Positions 1-12,332 of a stretch of 64,000 bases of DNA are shown one piece after another. Within the stretch, counting starts at the first letter, position 1; each line of letters begins with the position of its first letter. The DNA lies in NCBI RefSeq assembly GCF_014635085.1, contig NZ_BMCH01000006.1, forward strand, positions 184,204 to 248,203. Direction: 5' to 3'. Below the pieces are notes generated by a model. It saw only the letters and a list, made by a program, of their open reading frames with translations. It was not told the DNA's origin and searched no databases. The DNA comes from Asaia siamensis (GTDB lineage Bacteria > Pseudomonadota > Alphaproteobacteria > Acetobacterales > Acetobacteraceae). Both the position numbers and the translations under genes were made by a program.

Positions 1-122
1 GCCAGTGGTATCGTTACAGCTACAACCTGCTCCGCAACCGCAACCTGCTGCCCGAAAACAGCAAGGCACCGGGTTCCGGCAAGCGCGGCTTCTTCGGGCG
101 CGCCTGGCATTCGGTTTTCTGA
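1..122 (+). CDS. bamD: C-terminal end of BamD-like outer membrane assembly lipoprotein (partial)
   Basis: An open frame enters from the left edge (first full codon at base 3) and ends at TGA 120-122. It gives the last 39 residues of a basic C-terminal tail ending WHSVF. The assignment to BamD, the TPR lipoprotein of the outer-membrane beta-barrel assembly complex, rests mainly on position: bamD directly precedes recN and ligA in many Rhodospirillales. The fragment contains no diagnostic domain, so this is an inference. Confidence 0.5.
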   Translation, partial: QWYRYSYNLLRNRNLLPENSKAPGSGKRGFFGRAWHSVF

Positions 123-200
123 TCCGAAACAAGGCTTTCCGCTGGTGTCATACGTTGCTGCCAGCGAAACCTTCTTGCCGCATTTTCAGGATTCCGCCTC

Positions 201-3982
<3,782 letters not shown>

Positions 3983-4067
3983 GGCGCGGATACTGGAATA
4001 TGGAGCACAACGCGTCTAGTATTGAGGCTCCTGTTTCAAAGCCCCCTTTTCTTGAGGAGCCACGCGC

Positions 4068-5408
4068 GTGACGTTGCTGCTTCTGGGCCTCGCGGCCATG
4101 GTGGCAGCGATTGCCGTCTCCATTCTGATCTCGCTCTCGGAGATCTCATTTGCTGCCGCACGCGATATCCGCCTGCGTGCCCTTGCCGATCAGGGAGATC
4201 CGCGCGCCTCTTCGTTTCTGAAGCTGCGTCGTAACAGCGGTCAGGTCATCACTGTTCTGCAGATCTGCCTCAATGCGGTGGGTGTGCTCGGCGGTGTTAT
4301 TTCGAGCGAATTGCTGACCCCTGCATTCAGCGCGGCCCTCATAGAGGCAGGCCTTACGCCGGGTTTTGCCGGCAAGGTTGCCGCCAGCCTTGCCTTCGTA
4401 GTCGTCACGGGGCTTTTCGTGCTTTTTGCCGATCTGTTGCCGAAGCGGATCGCCCTGAACAACCCAGACCGTGTGGCACTGAAAGTAAGCTGGTTTCTGA
4501 CCGGCGCGCTGCGTGTGCTTTATCCGGCGGTCTGGATTTTCTCGCTCATTTCCGACTGGCTGCTGAACCTGCTGCGCATTCCCGCCGCCTCTGCGGTAGA
4601 GCCCGTAACCCCTGAGGATCTGAATGCCATGCTGGCCGCAGGAACCGCCTCGGGCGTGCTGCAGGAAAAAGAGCATCAGCTCATTCAGAACGTGCTGGCG
4701 CTGCAGGATCGGTCGGTCACTTCGGCCATGACCCCGCGTGACGAGATCGTTTTTCTCGATGTGCAGGAGAGTCTTGAATCCCAGCGCGACAAGGTGCGTA
4801 TCCGCCCCTATTCCCGCTATCCGCTCTGCGATGGCGGGCTCGATCATGTCATCGGATCGATACGCGCCGAAGACGTTCTGGTGGCGGTGGTGGATGAAGT
4901 GCCCCCCAATGCAGACCCAAGCCAGCCGATCAGCAATCAGATCTTCCGCATGCGGCGTGATACGCTCTCTCTGCCAGACACGCTGAATCTATGGGACACG
5001 CTGGCACAATTCGACTCGCATGGCGCGGGTTTTGCACTCATCGTCAATGAATACGGGCTCGTTGTCGGTCTGATCACCTTCAAGGATATCATGGGCGCGC
5101 TCATGGACGGGCTCGCCAGCCCCTTCGAAGAGCAGGCCATCGTGCGTCGTGATGCCAATTCCTGGCTGATCGACGGCGCTGCCCCCATCGGGGATGTGTT
5201 TCGCGAGCTGGATATCGATCTCGATGCCGAACGCGACCTGTTCCACACAATTGGCGGGTTCGTCATGCATCGTCTGCGCCGTATGGCCCGCAAGGCGGAC
5301 AGGGTCGAAGCGGCAGGTTATCGTTTCGAAGTGGTCGACGTCGACGGCTTCCGTATCAACCAGCTTCTGGTCTCGCGCATGGCGCCCGGTGAAAACACTG
5401 GTTTCTGA
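4068..5408 (+). CDS. Hemolysin/CorC-family membrane protein with CNNM and CBS domains
   Basis: This 446-residue protein starts with GTG at 4068, ten bases after a GAGGAG ribosome site. Residues 1-170 hold about four hydrophobic segments typical of the CNNM (DUF21) domain, including the LLPKRIALNNP motif found in that family. Two CBS modules follow (about 205-330, with SAMTPRDEIVFLD and GLVVGLITFKDIMGAL) and then a C-terminal CorC/HlyC transporter-associated domain (about 345-440). Relatives are linked to magnesium or cobalt efflux or resistance. The hemolysin name is historical. Substrate cannot be read from the sequence. Confidence 0.88.
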   Translation: MTLLLLGLAAMVAAIAVSILISLSEISFAAARDIRLRALADQGDPRASSFLKLRRNSGQVITVLQICLNAVGVLGGVISSELLTPAFSAALIEAGLTPGFAGKVAASLAFVVVTGLFVLFADLLPKRIALNNPDRVALKVSWFLTGALRVLYPAVWIFSLISDWLLNLLRIPAASAVEPVTPEDLNAMLAAGTASGVLQEKEHQLIQNVLALQDRSVTSAMTPRDEIVFLDVQESLESQRDKVRIRPYSRYPLCDGGLDHVIGSIRAEDVLVAVVDEVPPNADPSQPISNQIFRMRRDTLSLPDTLNLWDTLAQFDSHGAGFALIVNEYGLVVGLITFKDIMGALMDGLASPFEEQAIVRRDANSWLIDGAAPIGDVFRELDIDLDAERDLFHTIGGFVMHRLRRMARKADRVEAAGYRFEVVDVDGFRINQLLVSRMAPGENTGF

Positions 5409-5436
5409 AGCGTATCTGACAAAAGATTTCACAGCC

Positions 5437-5455
5437 CACGCAATCGTGTTGCGTG
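5437..5455 (+). terminator. Short hairpin after the CNNM/CBS gene
   Basis: A 7-bp perfect stem (CACGCAA/TTGCGTG) with a 5-base loop lies 29 bases after the stop at 5408 and 63 bases before the FUSC start. There is no T-tract, so intrinsic termination is only possible. Confidence 0.3.
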
Positions 5456-5517
5456 CTTGACCTCACCCGCCATCAGGGCGTTCCTCAACCGGAAGTCAGT
5501 TTTCTGGATGGAGCCGA

Positions 5518-7593
5518 ATGACCGAGCGGGTTGAGACGCCTATACGCTGGTGGCCACGCCTCAGCGATCTGCCCACCCCACCCTTCCCTCCGGGCTGGTT
5601 CGGTTTCTCCCTTCGCAGCTGGGCGGCTGTCTGCCTTGCTCTGGCGACGGCTTTCTGGGCGCAGCTGGACGCGCCTGCCGGTGCTGCCGTCACCGTCATG
5701 ATCATCACACAGCCCCTGCGCGGGCAGGCGCTTTCGAAAGCCCTTTATCGACTGATCGGCACCGCTCTGGGGGTCGCCGCATCGATCCTGCTTATTGCCT
5801 GCTTCAGTCAGGATCGCGGCATGATGCTTGGTGGATGTGCCCTGTGGCTTGCGGGGTGCACCTATATCGGCTCGCTTGAGCGGCATTTCCGCTCCTACGG
5901 GGCGCTGCTGGCGGGCTACACCATCGCGCTTGTCGCGATCAATGTGATCGATACCCCGCAAAACGTGTTTGATGTGGCCTTGTCACGCGCCAGCTGCGTG
6001 GCCATTGGCATCGCCTCTGTTGCGTTCGTGAACATGCTCACCGGATCGCCCAAGGCATGGCAGAAACTCGCTGACGGGCTCGAGGACCGCGCCCGCCAGA
6101 TACGCGATTTCGGTCGGCGGGCCGTGCAGGGCGAGAGCGTGGCAGACGCGATGGAAACCACGGCGCTCGCGGGTGATATTCTCTCGCTCTCGGCCCAAAT
6201 CTCCTACGCCAAGACCGAAATCGACCGCTCGACACGCCGTACGGCCGGAGCCCGTCTCGCCATTATCGGCATGCTGACGGTGCTCGGTTCGGGGCGCGCC
6301 ATCGCCCATATCCTGCGCACAAAGAACGTCTCCGCTCTGGCGCAGCGTCATGTGCTGACGTGGCATGAATTGCGTGAGGACCACAGTGACCGCTTCGAAA
6401 CGGTCGGATCGCTGATCGAGACCATGCGCGAGGATGAACCCGATTACCACCCTGACGCCACGGATGCGCATTATCTGGAGCGCGCAGCCGTGCTTCTGAG
6501 CAATCGCCTGCATATCTCGACCGGCATCAACACGCTTCAATATGCCACCCCTGCGGGCGAAGCGCTCAAACTCGCGCAGATCGCCCAGCATCCTGATCAC
6601 GTTGCTGCCTTCGTCAACGCGTTGCGTGTGCTTCTCGGTTTTTCGATCACGGCAGGGCTCTGCATCGCCAGCGGTCAGCCTGCCTCAATGGCCGCTCTGT
6701 CTCAGGCGGCGCTCATCCTCACCCTTGCCTCCACGGCGCTGGACACATCGAAATTCGGCATGGGTGCGATATTGGGCCTGACACTGGCCGTGTTTGTTGC
6801 GGTCATCATGAATTATCTGATCCTGCCGCATATCGCCGCCTTCGGGGCTCTGGCTCTGGTCTTTCTTCCCCATACGATTTTCGCCTGCGTCATGCTCATG
6901 AATGCCCGCACGAGCGCGATGGGCTTCAATTACGGGGCGTTTTTTCCGATCATCCTGGGCCTGAGCAACCATCAGGATTACGACCCGGTCGCCTTCATCT
7001 CACGCAATATCTTCTATCTTATTTCCGGCGTGATCTCTTTCATCATCCTCGTGCTGCTGTTTTCGCCGACACCGCGCAGCAGGCGCTTTCGTATTGCAGC
7101 CTCGATCGGACAGGATCTCGAAGCCCAGCTCAGGGGCAGAGGCAAACCGGCCGGTGCCGCCCTGCTCAGCCAGAAATACGACCGTCTCGTTCAGCTCCTG
7201 ACATGGACAAAGCAGCTTCATGCCCATCCTGCCAGCAGGCAGGGCGCCGAACGCCCGGTCAACCGCCATGTCTTCAATCGTCTGGTCACGCTCGAAGATC
7301 TTGCCACGACACTGGCACGTGTGCGCCACTATCTGCGCGAGGCCGATAACTGCGCCTGCCTTGCCCGGCTCGCAGGAGAAGCTCGGCATCTGGTGAGTTC
7401 CGCGTCTTTCCCGACGCTCGCCCATACCCTTCCGCGCCTGAGCGGCGAGTTTCTCGTTCTTGCCCAGGACGCGACGCCGAGAGAGCGTGCCATTGCCATT
7501 CTCTGTGCCGGAAGTCTCGAGGCGGTGCGCTCAACGCTTGCCGAAAACCATTCGACGCTCATCCATTTCGGTCTAGGGCGCAAGCGATGGTAA
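5518..7593 (+). CDS. FUSC-family inner-membrane efflux protein (AaeB-like)
   Basis: A 691-residue membrane protein with two blocks of hydrophobic helices (about residues 28-180 and 365-520). Each block is followed by a long soluble segment, which is the duplicated layout of FUSC/AaeB proteins that export aromatic acids, fusaric acid and related weak acids. The ATG at 5518 follows GGATGGAG. It is followed at once by a DUF1656 gene and an HlyD-type adaptor gene, the standard three-gene arrangement. No TolC-type outer membrane factor is encoded in the cluster, so it probably uses one located elsewhere. The exported substrate is unknown. Confidence 0.88.
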   Translation: MTERVETPIRWWPRLSDLPTPPFPPGWFGFSLRSWAAVCLALATAFWAQLDAPAGAAVTVMIITQPLRGQALSKALYRLIGTALGVAASILLIACFSQDRGMMLGGCALWLAGCTYIGSLERHFRSYGALLAGYTIALVAINVIDTPQNVFDVALSRASCVAIGIASVAFVNMLTGSPKAWQKLADGLEDRARQIRDFGRRAVQGESVADAMETTALAGDILSLSAQISYAKTEIDRSTRRTAGARLAIIGMLTVLGSGRAIAHILRTKNVSALAQRHVLTWHELREDHSDRFETVGSLIETMREDEPDYHPDATDAHYLERAAVLLSNRLHISTGINTLQYATPAGEALKLAQIAQHPDHVAAFVNALRVLLGFSITAGLCIASGQPASMAALSQAALILTLASTALDTSKFGMGAILGLTLAVFVAVIMNYLILPHIAAFGALALVFLPHTIFACVMLMNARTSAMGFNYGAFFPIILGLSNHQDYDPVAFISRNIFYLISGVISFIILVLLFSPTPRSRRFRIAASIGQDLEAQLRGRGKPAGAALLSQKYDRLVQLLTWTKQLHAHPASRQGAERPVNRHVFNRLVTLEDLATTLARVRHYLREADNCACLARLAGEARHLVSSASFPTLAHTLPRLSGEFLVLAQDATPRERAIAILCAGSLEAVRSTLAENHSTLIHFGLGRKRW

Positions 7594-7627
7594 CGCCTAG
7601 CCTGCGCCATGAAAGGAAGCCTGCCCG

Positions 7628-7822
7628 ATGAGTGAAGTCATCGATCTCGAAGGCGTGCTTGTCTCGGCTTTCGTTGCCAATCTCTTTCTGGCGCTGCTGA
7701 CCCTCGCCCTCATCCGCTGGTGTTTCGGACGGCTCAATCTCTGGCGCTTCTTCTGGAATCCGCCCCTCGCCCAGTTCGGCCTGCTTGTCTGCCTGCTTGG
7801 GCTTTACACCTGGCTCTTGTGA
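7628..7822 (+). CDS. DUF1656 small membrane protein (AaeX-like)
   Basis: A 64-residue protein with two hydrophobic segments (about residues 12-30 and 45-63) separated by a basic loop, matching DUF1656/AaeX proteins that sit between FUSC exporters and their membrane fusion proteins. It has a good ribosome site (GAAAGGAAG, 7 bases upstream). Its stop precedes the probable start of the adaptor gene by 13 bases. The molecular role of this family is not established. The conserved gene order is the main evidence that it works with the exporter. Confidence 0.82.
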   Translation: MSEVIDLEGVLVSAFVANLFLALLTLALIRWCFGRLNLWRFFWNPPLAQFGLLVCLLGLYTWLL

Positions 7823-7835
7823 AAGAATTCCGCTC

Positions 7836-8783
7836 GTGCTCGCTCGTGCCTCACGCCTGATCAGATGGCTCATCACCCTGTCTATCCTTGTCGTTGCAGG
7901 GATCGTGATCGTGATCTTGTGGGATTACTATACTGCTGCCCCATGGACCCGAAACGGTCAGGTGCGCGCGCAGGTCGTCAATATGGCGCCCCGTGTCTCA
8001 GGTGAGATCATTGAGGTGCGGGTTCATGACAATGAGCTCGTGCATCGCGGCGACGTGCTTTTCGTCATCGACCCGTTCGACTTCAAGGTGCGTGTCGCAA
8101 CGGCCGAGGCCAATCTGGCCGAGCGCAAGGCCGATCTCGATTTCCGCATCTCGCAATATCAGCGGCGTCGTATCATTCCCGGTGTTGCGGTTTCGGCGGA
8201 AGAAAAACAGCAATTCTCCGCGGCTGCCGCGCAGGCACGGGCACAATATGACGCGGCACAGGCTGCCCTGCGTCAGGCACGCATCGATCTTGATCGTACG
8301 ATCGTCCATAGCTCGATCGATGGTTATGTCACGAACCTTCTGATGCGCCCCGGCGACTTCGCTACGGCCGGGCATGTCAACATCCAGATCATCGACTCAG
8401 CCTCCTATTGGGTGGATGGCTATTTCGAGGAAACCAAGGTTCATAATATCGAAATCGGCGATCCGGTGCGGATGGATCTCATGGGCGGTCATCACCCTGT
8501 TTTCGGCCATGTCGAAAGCATCACGCGCGGCATTTCAAGCATGAACGCCACCACAGCCACGCAAGGCCTGCCTTCTGTTGATCCGGTCTATACTTGGGTC
8601 CGTCTGGCACAGCGTATTCCGGTCCGCATTCACATCGACCAGTTGCCGCCCGACCTGCATCTGGCGGCCGGCATGACCGCCACTGTCACCATCGTGGCCG
8701 AAAACGGGCACAGGCGTCATATGTCGGCAAAAGATGCCCTGCATCATTTCGGTGACGACATGCGCCATGTTATCGGTCACTGA
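7836..8783 (+). CDS. HlyD-family periplasmic adaptor of the FUSC efflux system
   Basis: The open frame extends back to an ATG at 7785 inside the DUF1656 gene, but the GTG at 7836 gives a cleaner N-terminus (VLARASRLIRW, then one membrane anchor at about residues 10-30) and a normal 315-residue length. A biotinyl-lipoyl-like domain follows (GQVRAQVVNMAPRVSG), then an alpha-helical hairpin (about 95-165), the second lipoyl half, and a beta barrel near VDGYFEETKVHNIEIGD. Such adaptors bridge the inner-membrane FUSC pump to an outer-membrane channel. The start is chosen by spacing and family length and is the main uncertainty. Confidence 0.85.
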   Translation: MLARASRLIRWLITLSILVVAGIVIVILWDYYTAAPWTRNGQVRAQVVNMAPRVSGEIIEVRVHDNELVHRGDVLFVIDPFDFKVRVATAEANLAERKADLDFRISQYQRRRIIPGVAVSAEEKQQFSAAAAQARAQYDAAQAALRQARIDLDRTIVHSSIDGYVTNLLMRPGDFATAGHVNIQIIDSASYWVDGYFEETKVHNIEIGDPVRMDLMGGHHPVFGHVESITRGISSMNATTATQGLPSVDPVYTWVRLAQRIPVRIHIDQLPPDLHLAAGMTATVTIVAENGHRRHMSAKDALHHFGDDMRHVIGH

Positions 8784-8804
8784 AGACACGCGGAGTTTCT
8801 TCTC

Positions 8805-9380
8805 ATGGCCTCTTCATTCCCTGCAGCGCCCCGTCGCGCCCTGCTCGTCATTGATGTGCAGAACGATTTTCTACCGGGGGGTACGCTCGCAGTGCCGAAG
8901 GGCGATCTGATCCTCCCGGCAGTCAATGCGCTCATGACGCAGGATTTCGATGCCATTATCGCCAGCCGCGACTGGCATCCGCAAAACCATATCTCATTCG
9001 TGCCTCAGGGAGGCGACTGGCCGATCCATTGCGTCGCCGGGACGGAAGGCGCCGATTTCTCACCCCTCCTGCATCAGAACCGGCTGAGCCATATCGTGCA
9101 TAAGGGGCTCGACCCCGCATGCGATTCCTATTCGGCCTTTTTCGACAACGATCAGCGCCACTCGACCGGGCTCGACGCGCTTCTGCGCGGCCTGGGGATC
9201 ACCCATGTCACACTCTGCGGGCTGGCACTCGATTTCTGCGTGGCGGCGACCGCACTGGATGCCAGGAAGCTCGGTTTCGAGACAGTCATCAGCCTCGCCG
9301 CCTGCAAGGGGATAGCTAAAGATCCCGCAGCGTGCCTGAACGCACTTGAAGCGCTCGGTGTGAAGATTGATCGCTCGTGA
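8805..9380 (+). CDS. pncA: Nicotinamidase (pyrazinamidase)
   Basis: An isochorismatase-fold cysteine hydrolase of 191 residues that converts nicotinamide to nicotinic acid in NAD salvage. The catalytic triad is visible as Asp17 (VIDVQNDF), Lys100 (HKGLD) and Cys145 (LDFCVAATA). The metal-site motif DWHPQNH carries Asp56, His58 and His62. Length and motif spacing match bacterial PncA. It begins 21 bases after the HlyD gene on the same strand and may be cotranscribed, though a functional link with efflux is not evident. Confidence 0.93.
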   Translation: MASSFPAAPRRALLVIDVQNDFLPGGTLAVPKGDLILPAVNALMTQDFDAIIASRDWHPQNHISFVPQGGDWPIHCVAGTEGADFSPLLHQNRLSHIVHKGLDPACDSYSAFFDNDQRHSTGLDALLRGLGITHVTLCGLALDFCVAATALDARKLGFETVISLAACKGIAKDPAACLNALEALGVKIDRS

Positions 9381-9474
9381 CGCTGGTCAACCGCGTCCCG
9401 GACGAACCAGCTGACCTTCTATCGCGAGCGATTTGTTCTGAACTGCGTCCCGACTGCGCCGCTCTGGCCTCATC

Positions 9475-10947
9475 ATGCTCAACGCGCAGGTGAAAACCTC
9501 TCTGCGCAAAAAAACAATCCGAGCCGTTTTCCTGCTTCATCGCTGGCTTGGCATTACGCTTGGGCTGATGATGTGCGTCTGGTGCCTCTCCGGCTTTGTG
9601 ATGCTCTGGAAAGCCTGGCCGCAGCCCGACGAGACACGAGTAAATCTGGCGCATGAGCGCATTCAGATCGATACGGCCACCATTCTGCCGCCATTGGCAA
9701 AATCCTGTCGATCGTTCAGAATCCTGATGGTCGGATCGATCCCTGTCCTGCAGGTAGCCTCCAAAACAGGATCGTCCAAAAGCTTCGACCTCCGCACCGG
9801 GCAGGACCTCTCTCTCTCGCCGCAGGCCCTTGCTGGCGTGGCGGCAGGCTATGCCGATCTGCCTCGTGACGCGGCACGGTTCGAGGGTCTGCGCGACCAC
9901 GACCAGTGGATACTCAACACGCGGAACCATCGATCAGGATTTTACCGCTACGCCCTCAATAACCCGCAAAAGACCCTCGTCTATCTCTCGCCCGCGACGG
10001 GCGATGTGGTTCAGGCGACGACACGCACAACCCGCTTCTGGTCATGGGTCGGGGCCATACCACACTGGCTCTATCCGTCTCTCCTCAAACGCCATCAGAG
10101 CCTCTGGGCAGACACTCTGATTGTCTTTTCAGGCGCTGGCATATTCCTCACGATCATGGGGCTCTGGATCGGCTGGCAACGCCTCGGTGCGGGGCGACGT
10201 CTTTCCCCCTACAGAAGCATCCATCGGCTCCACCATATGGCCGGGCTGTGTTTTGGCCTCATGCTGCTTTCATGGATCACGACCGGTTTTCTGAGCATGA
10301 ACCCGGCCGGATTATTCGAACCGGGCCCGGCGCCGGGCTGGATAGATCGCCTCAACAGGCCCGTTACGTCTTCCGAGCTTCAGCCCCTTGTTTCGACGCT
10401 ACGAGCACACCCCGAGGCACGGTTCCGTAGCGTCACGCTTGGTACCTGGGGCGATACAGCTTTTCTTGCAGTCGTCGATGATGCGGGGAAATATCGGACA
10501 CTTGACCAGACTCTGTCGCCTGTTTCCCTGACAGCAGAAACCCTGAGGCCGGGTCTGAGCAGAGCGGGCATCGCCACGACCATAGCCGTGCTCGATCACG
10601 ACGATTCCTATTATTTCTCCACCCGTCACCTCAAACGAACTTTTCCCGTAATGCGCGTAACAGGTGCAGATGGGACGCGGCTCTATCTCGATATGCATAA
10701 TGGAGCGCAGCTGCGGGTTGTGGAAGCCGGTGCCAGAGAGACGCGATGGTTTATCTATGGACCGCATGATCTCGATTTCTTCCGTTGGCTACGTGCGCCC
10801 TTCGCCCGGTTGCTGATTATTCTGCCCCTTCTGCTGGGCGTCAGCACGATCTGCCTCGCCGGGTTCTGTCTGGGTGTCGCCCGTCTTCGTATCACAACGA
10901 CTCGCGGCCTTCGGCGCAGGCGAGACAGGTCGCGTGCCTCAAGCTAG
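9475..10947 (+). CDS. PepSY-associated transmembrane protein
   Basis: A 490-residue inner-membrane protein whose N-terminus (LLHRWLGITLG, about residues 20-45) is the hallmark of PepSY_TM proteins. Further membrane segments lie near residues 195-215, 250-270 and 440-465, with large periplasmic segments between them. Family members are often linked to TonB-dependent receptors and to periplasmic reduction of iron carriers, but no such partner is adjacent here. The ATG at 9475 is the first good start after pncA and has no strong ribosome site. Function remains general. Confidence 0.75.
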   Translation: MLNAQVKTSLRKKTIRAVFLLHRWLGITLGLMMCVWCLSGFVMLWKAWPQPDETRVNLAHERIQIDTATILPPLAKSCRSFRILMVGSIPVLQVASKTGSSKSFDLRTGQDLSLSPQALAGVAAGYADLPRDAARFEGLRDHDQWILNTRNHRSGFYRYALNNPQKTLVYLSPATGDVVQATTRTTRFWSWVGAIPHWLYPSLLKRHQSLWADTLIVFSGAGIFLTIMGLWIGWQRLGAGRRLSPYRSIHRLHHMAGLCFGLMLLSWITTGFLSMNPAGLFEPGPAPGWIDRLNRPVTSSELQPLVSTLRAHPEARFRSVTLGTWGDTAFLAVVDDAGKYRTLDQTLSPVSLTAETLRPGLSRAGIATTIAVLDHDDSYYFSTRHLKRTFPVMRVTGADGTRLYLDMHNGAQLRVVEAGARETRWFIYGPHDLDFFRWLRAPFARLLIILPLLLGVSTICLAGFCLGVARLRITTTRGLRRRRDRSRASS

Positions 10948-10956
10948 AAAGACAGC

Positions 10957-11934
10957 ATGAGCCGCAGCACAAATCCCCCTCAGAAAAACCTTCCGCTCGG
11001 CGTGTTATGCGGCGCTGGCGCCGGAGCCTTGTGGGGGCTGGTCTTTCTGGCACCCGAACTCGCGCGCGACTTTCCGCCGCTTGACCTCGCTGCAGGTCGC
11101 TATCTGGCCTATGGGCTCATTGCACTAAGCCTGATTGGCACCCGACTGCCTGTTCTGTGCCGTCGTCTGCACAGGCGCGACTGGCACGGGCTCTTCTGGC
11201 TCTCGTTTTTCGGTAACAGCTTTTATTACGTCATGCTCTCGATGGCGGTGCAGAAAGGCGGTATCGCGCTGACCTCACTCGTGATCGGGTTCATGCCCGT
11301 TGCGGTGACGATCATCGGCAGCCGTGACAAGGATGCGCCGCCTTTCCTCAAATTGGCCCCCTCGCTGTTCTTCTGCGTGATCGGCGCTTTTTGCATCGGC
11401 TGGCAGGCCCTGTTCCCCGCTGGTCAGACCGCGACCATGGGGGCGAGCAGCCTTGCCGGCTTGCTTTGTGCCTGCGCGGCATTGGCCTCCTGGACGGGAT
11501 TCGCCGTAGGAAACAGTCGCGCTCTGGCCCGGCTCGATCATGTGTCGAGCCATGAATGGAATCTGCTGACCGGGCTCGTCACCGGCGCCCAGGCTTTGGT
11601 AATGCTGCCGCTGGCCCTTTTATTTGACCCGACTACCCATGCCCTGTCCGCTTGGGGGCGTTTCGCCACGGTCTCGATCGGTGTCGCCGTTATCGCGTCG
11701 CTTTGCGGCAATGCCTTATGGAACCGCATGAGCCGCCTACTGCCACTCACGCTGACAGGGCAGATGATCTTGTTCGAAACGCTTTTTGCGCTGCTCTACG
11801 GGTTTGTATGGGACCAGCGTTTGCCCCGCCCGCTTGAGATTGCTTCGTTCCTTTTCATCGTGGCCAGCGTGCTGTGCTGCGTGGCGGCCCATCGCAAGCC
11901 CGCCATGAAGCCGCTGGATAACACGCTCTCCTGA
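10957..11934 (+). CDS. DMT-superfamily (EamA) transporter
   Basis: A 325-residue protein with ten predicted hydrophobic helices arranged as two EamA repeats (about residues 12-150 and 165-310). It starts 9 bases after the PepSY gene with a GAAAGACAGC ribosome site and is therefore probably in the same transcript. Members export amino acids, metabolites or drugs. The substrate cannot be told from sequence. The 3' end faces the response regulator gene on the other strand with 14 bases between. Confidence 0.82.
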   Translation: MSRSTNPPQKNLPLGVLCGAGAGALWGLVFLAPELARDFPPLDLAAGRYLAYGLIALSLIGTRLPVLCRRLHRRDWHGLFWLSFFGNSFYYVMLSMAVQKGGIALTSLVIGFMPVAVTIIGSRDKDAPPFLKLAPSLFFCVIGAFCIGWQALFPAGQTATMGASSLAGLLCACAALASWTGFAVGNSRALARLDHVSSHEWNLLTGLVTGAQALVMLPLALLFDPTTHALSAWGRFATVSIGVAVIASLCGNALWNRMSRLLPLTLTGQMILFETLFALLYGFVWDQRLPRPLEIASFLFIVASVLCCVAAHRKPAMKPLDNTLS

Positions 11935-11948
11935 TGACGATGTGATAC

Positions 11949-12332
11949 TCAGGAAAAGAGCGAAAGCGCCTCTTTGACCCGCTGCTCGTTAAGGGGCTTC
12001 GGCAGAAAAATGGAACGCGCCGGTATGGTCGCAAGCTGTGGAATACCCCGCCCACTGGTCACGATGATCTCGATAGGGGGCCAGCGGTCACGGACGAGTG
12101 CTGCCAGGCGCAAACCATCCATCGAGCCGGGCATGTCGACATCGGCAAGAACGATGCGGATATCGGGACGGCTCTCGAGAATGATCAGGGCCTGATCGGC
12201 GTCGGACGCTTCGGCGACCGTATAACCAGCCTCTTCAAGCAGATCCATGAGGCTCATACGCTGTAACGGCTCGTCTTCGACCACCAGAACGGTCGGTGCC
12301 TGTTGCGGCTTGTAGTCCAGTGAATGCGCCAT
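11949..12332 (-). CDS. Single-domain response regulator (receiver only)
   Basis: A 127-residue CheY-like receiver with the acidic pair (VLVVEDEPLQ), a phospho-acceptor aspartate in LADVDMPGSMDG and the conserved lysine in FLPKPLNE. There is no output domain. It overlaps the upstream kinase gene by one base (TAATG), so it is almost certainly translationally coupled to it and is the probable phosphotransfer partner. Stand-alone receivers beside HWE/HisKA_2 kinases in Alphaproteobacteria may act as phosphate sinks or feed the general stress response; which applies here is not shown. Confidence 0.88.
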   Translation of the reverse strand: MAHSLDYKPQQAPTVLVVEDEPLQRMSLMDLLEEAGYTVAEASDADQALIILESRPDIRIVLADVDMPGSMDGLRLAALVRDRWPPIEIIVTSGRGIPQLATIPARSIFLPKPLNEQRVKEALSLFS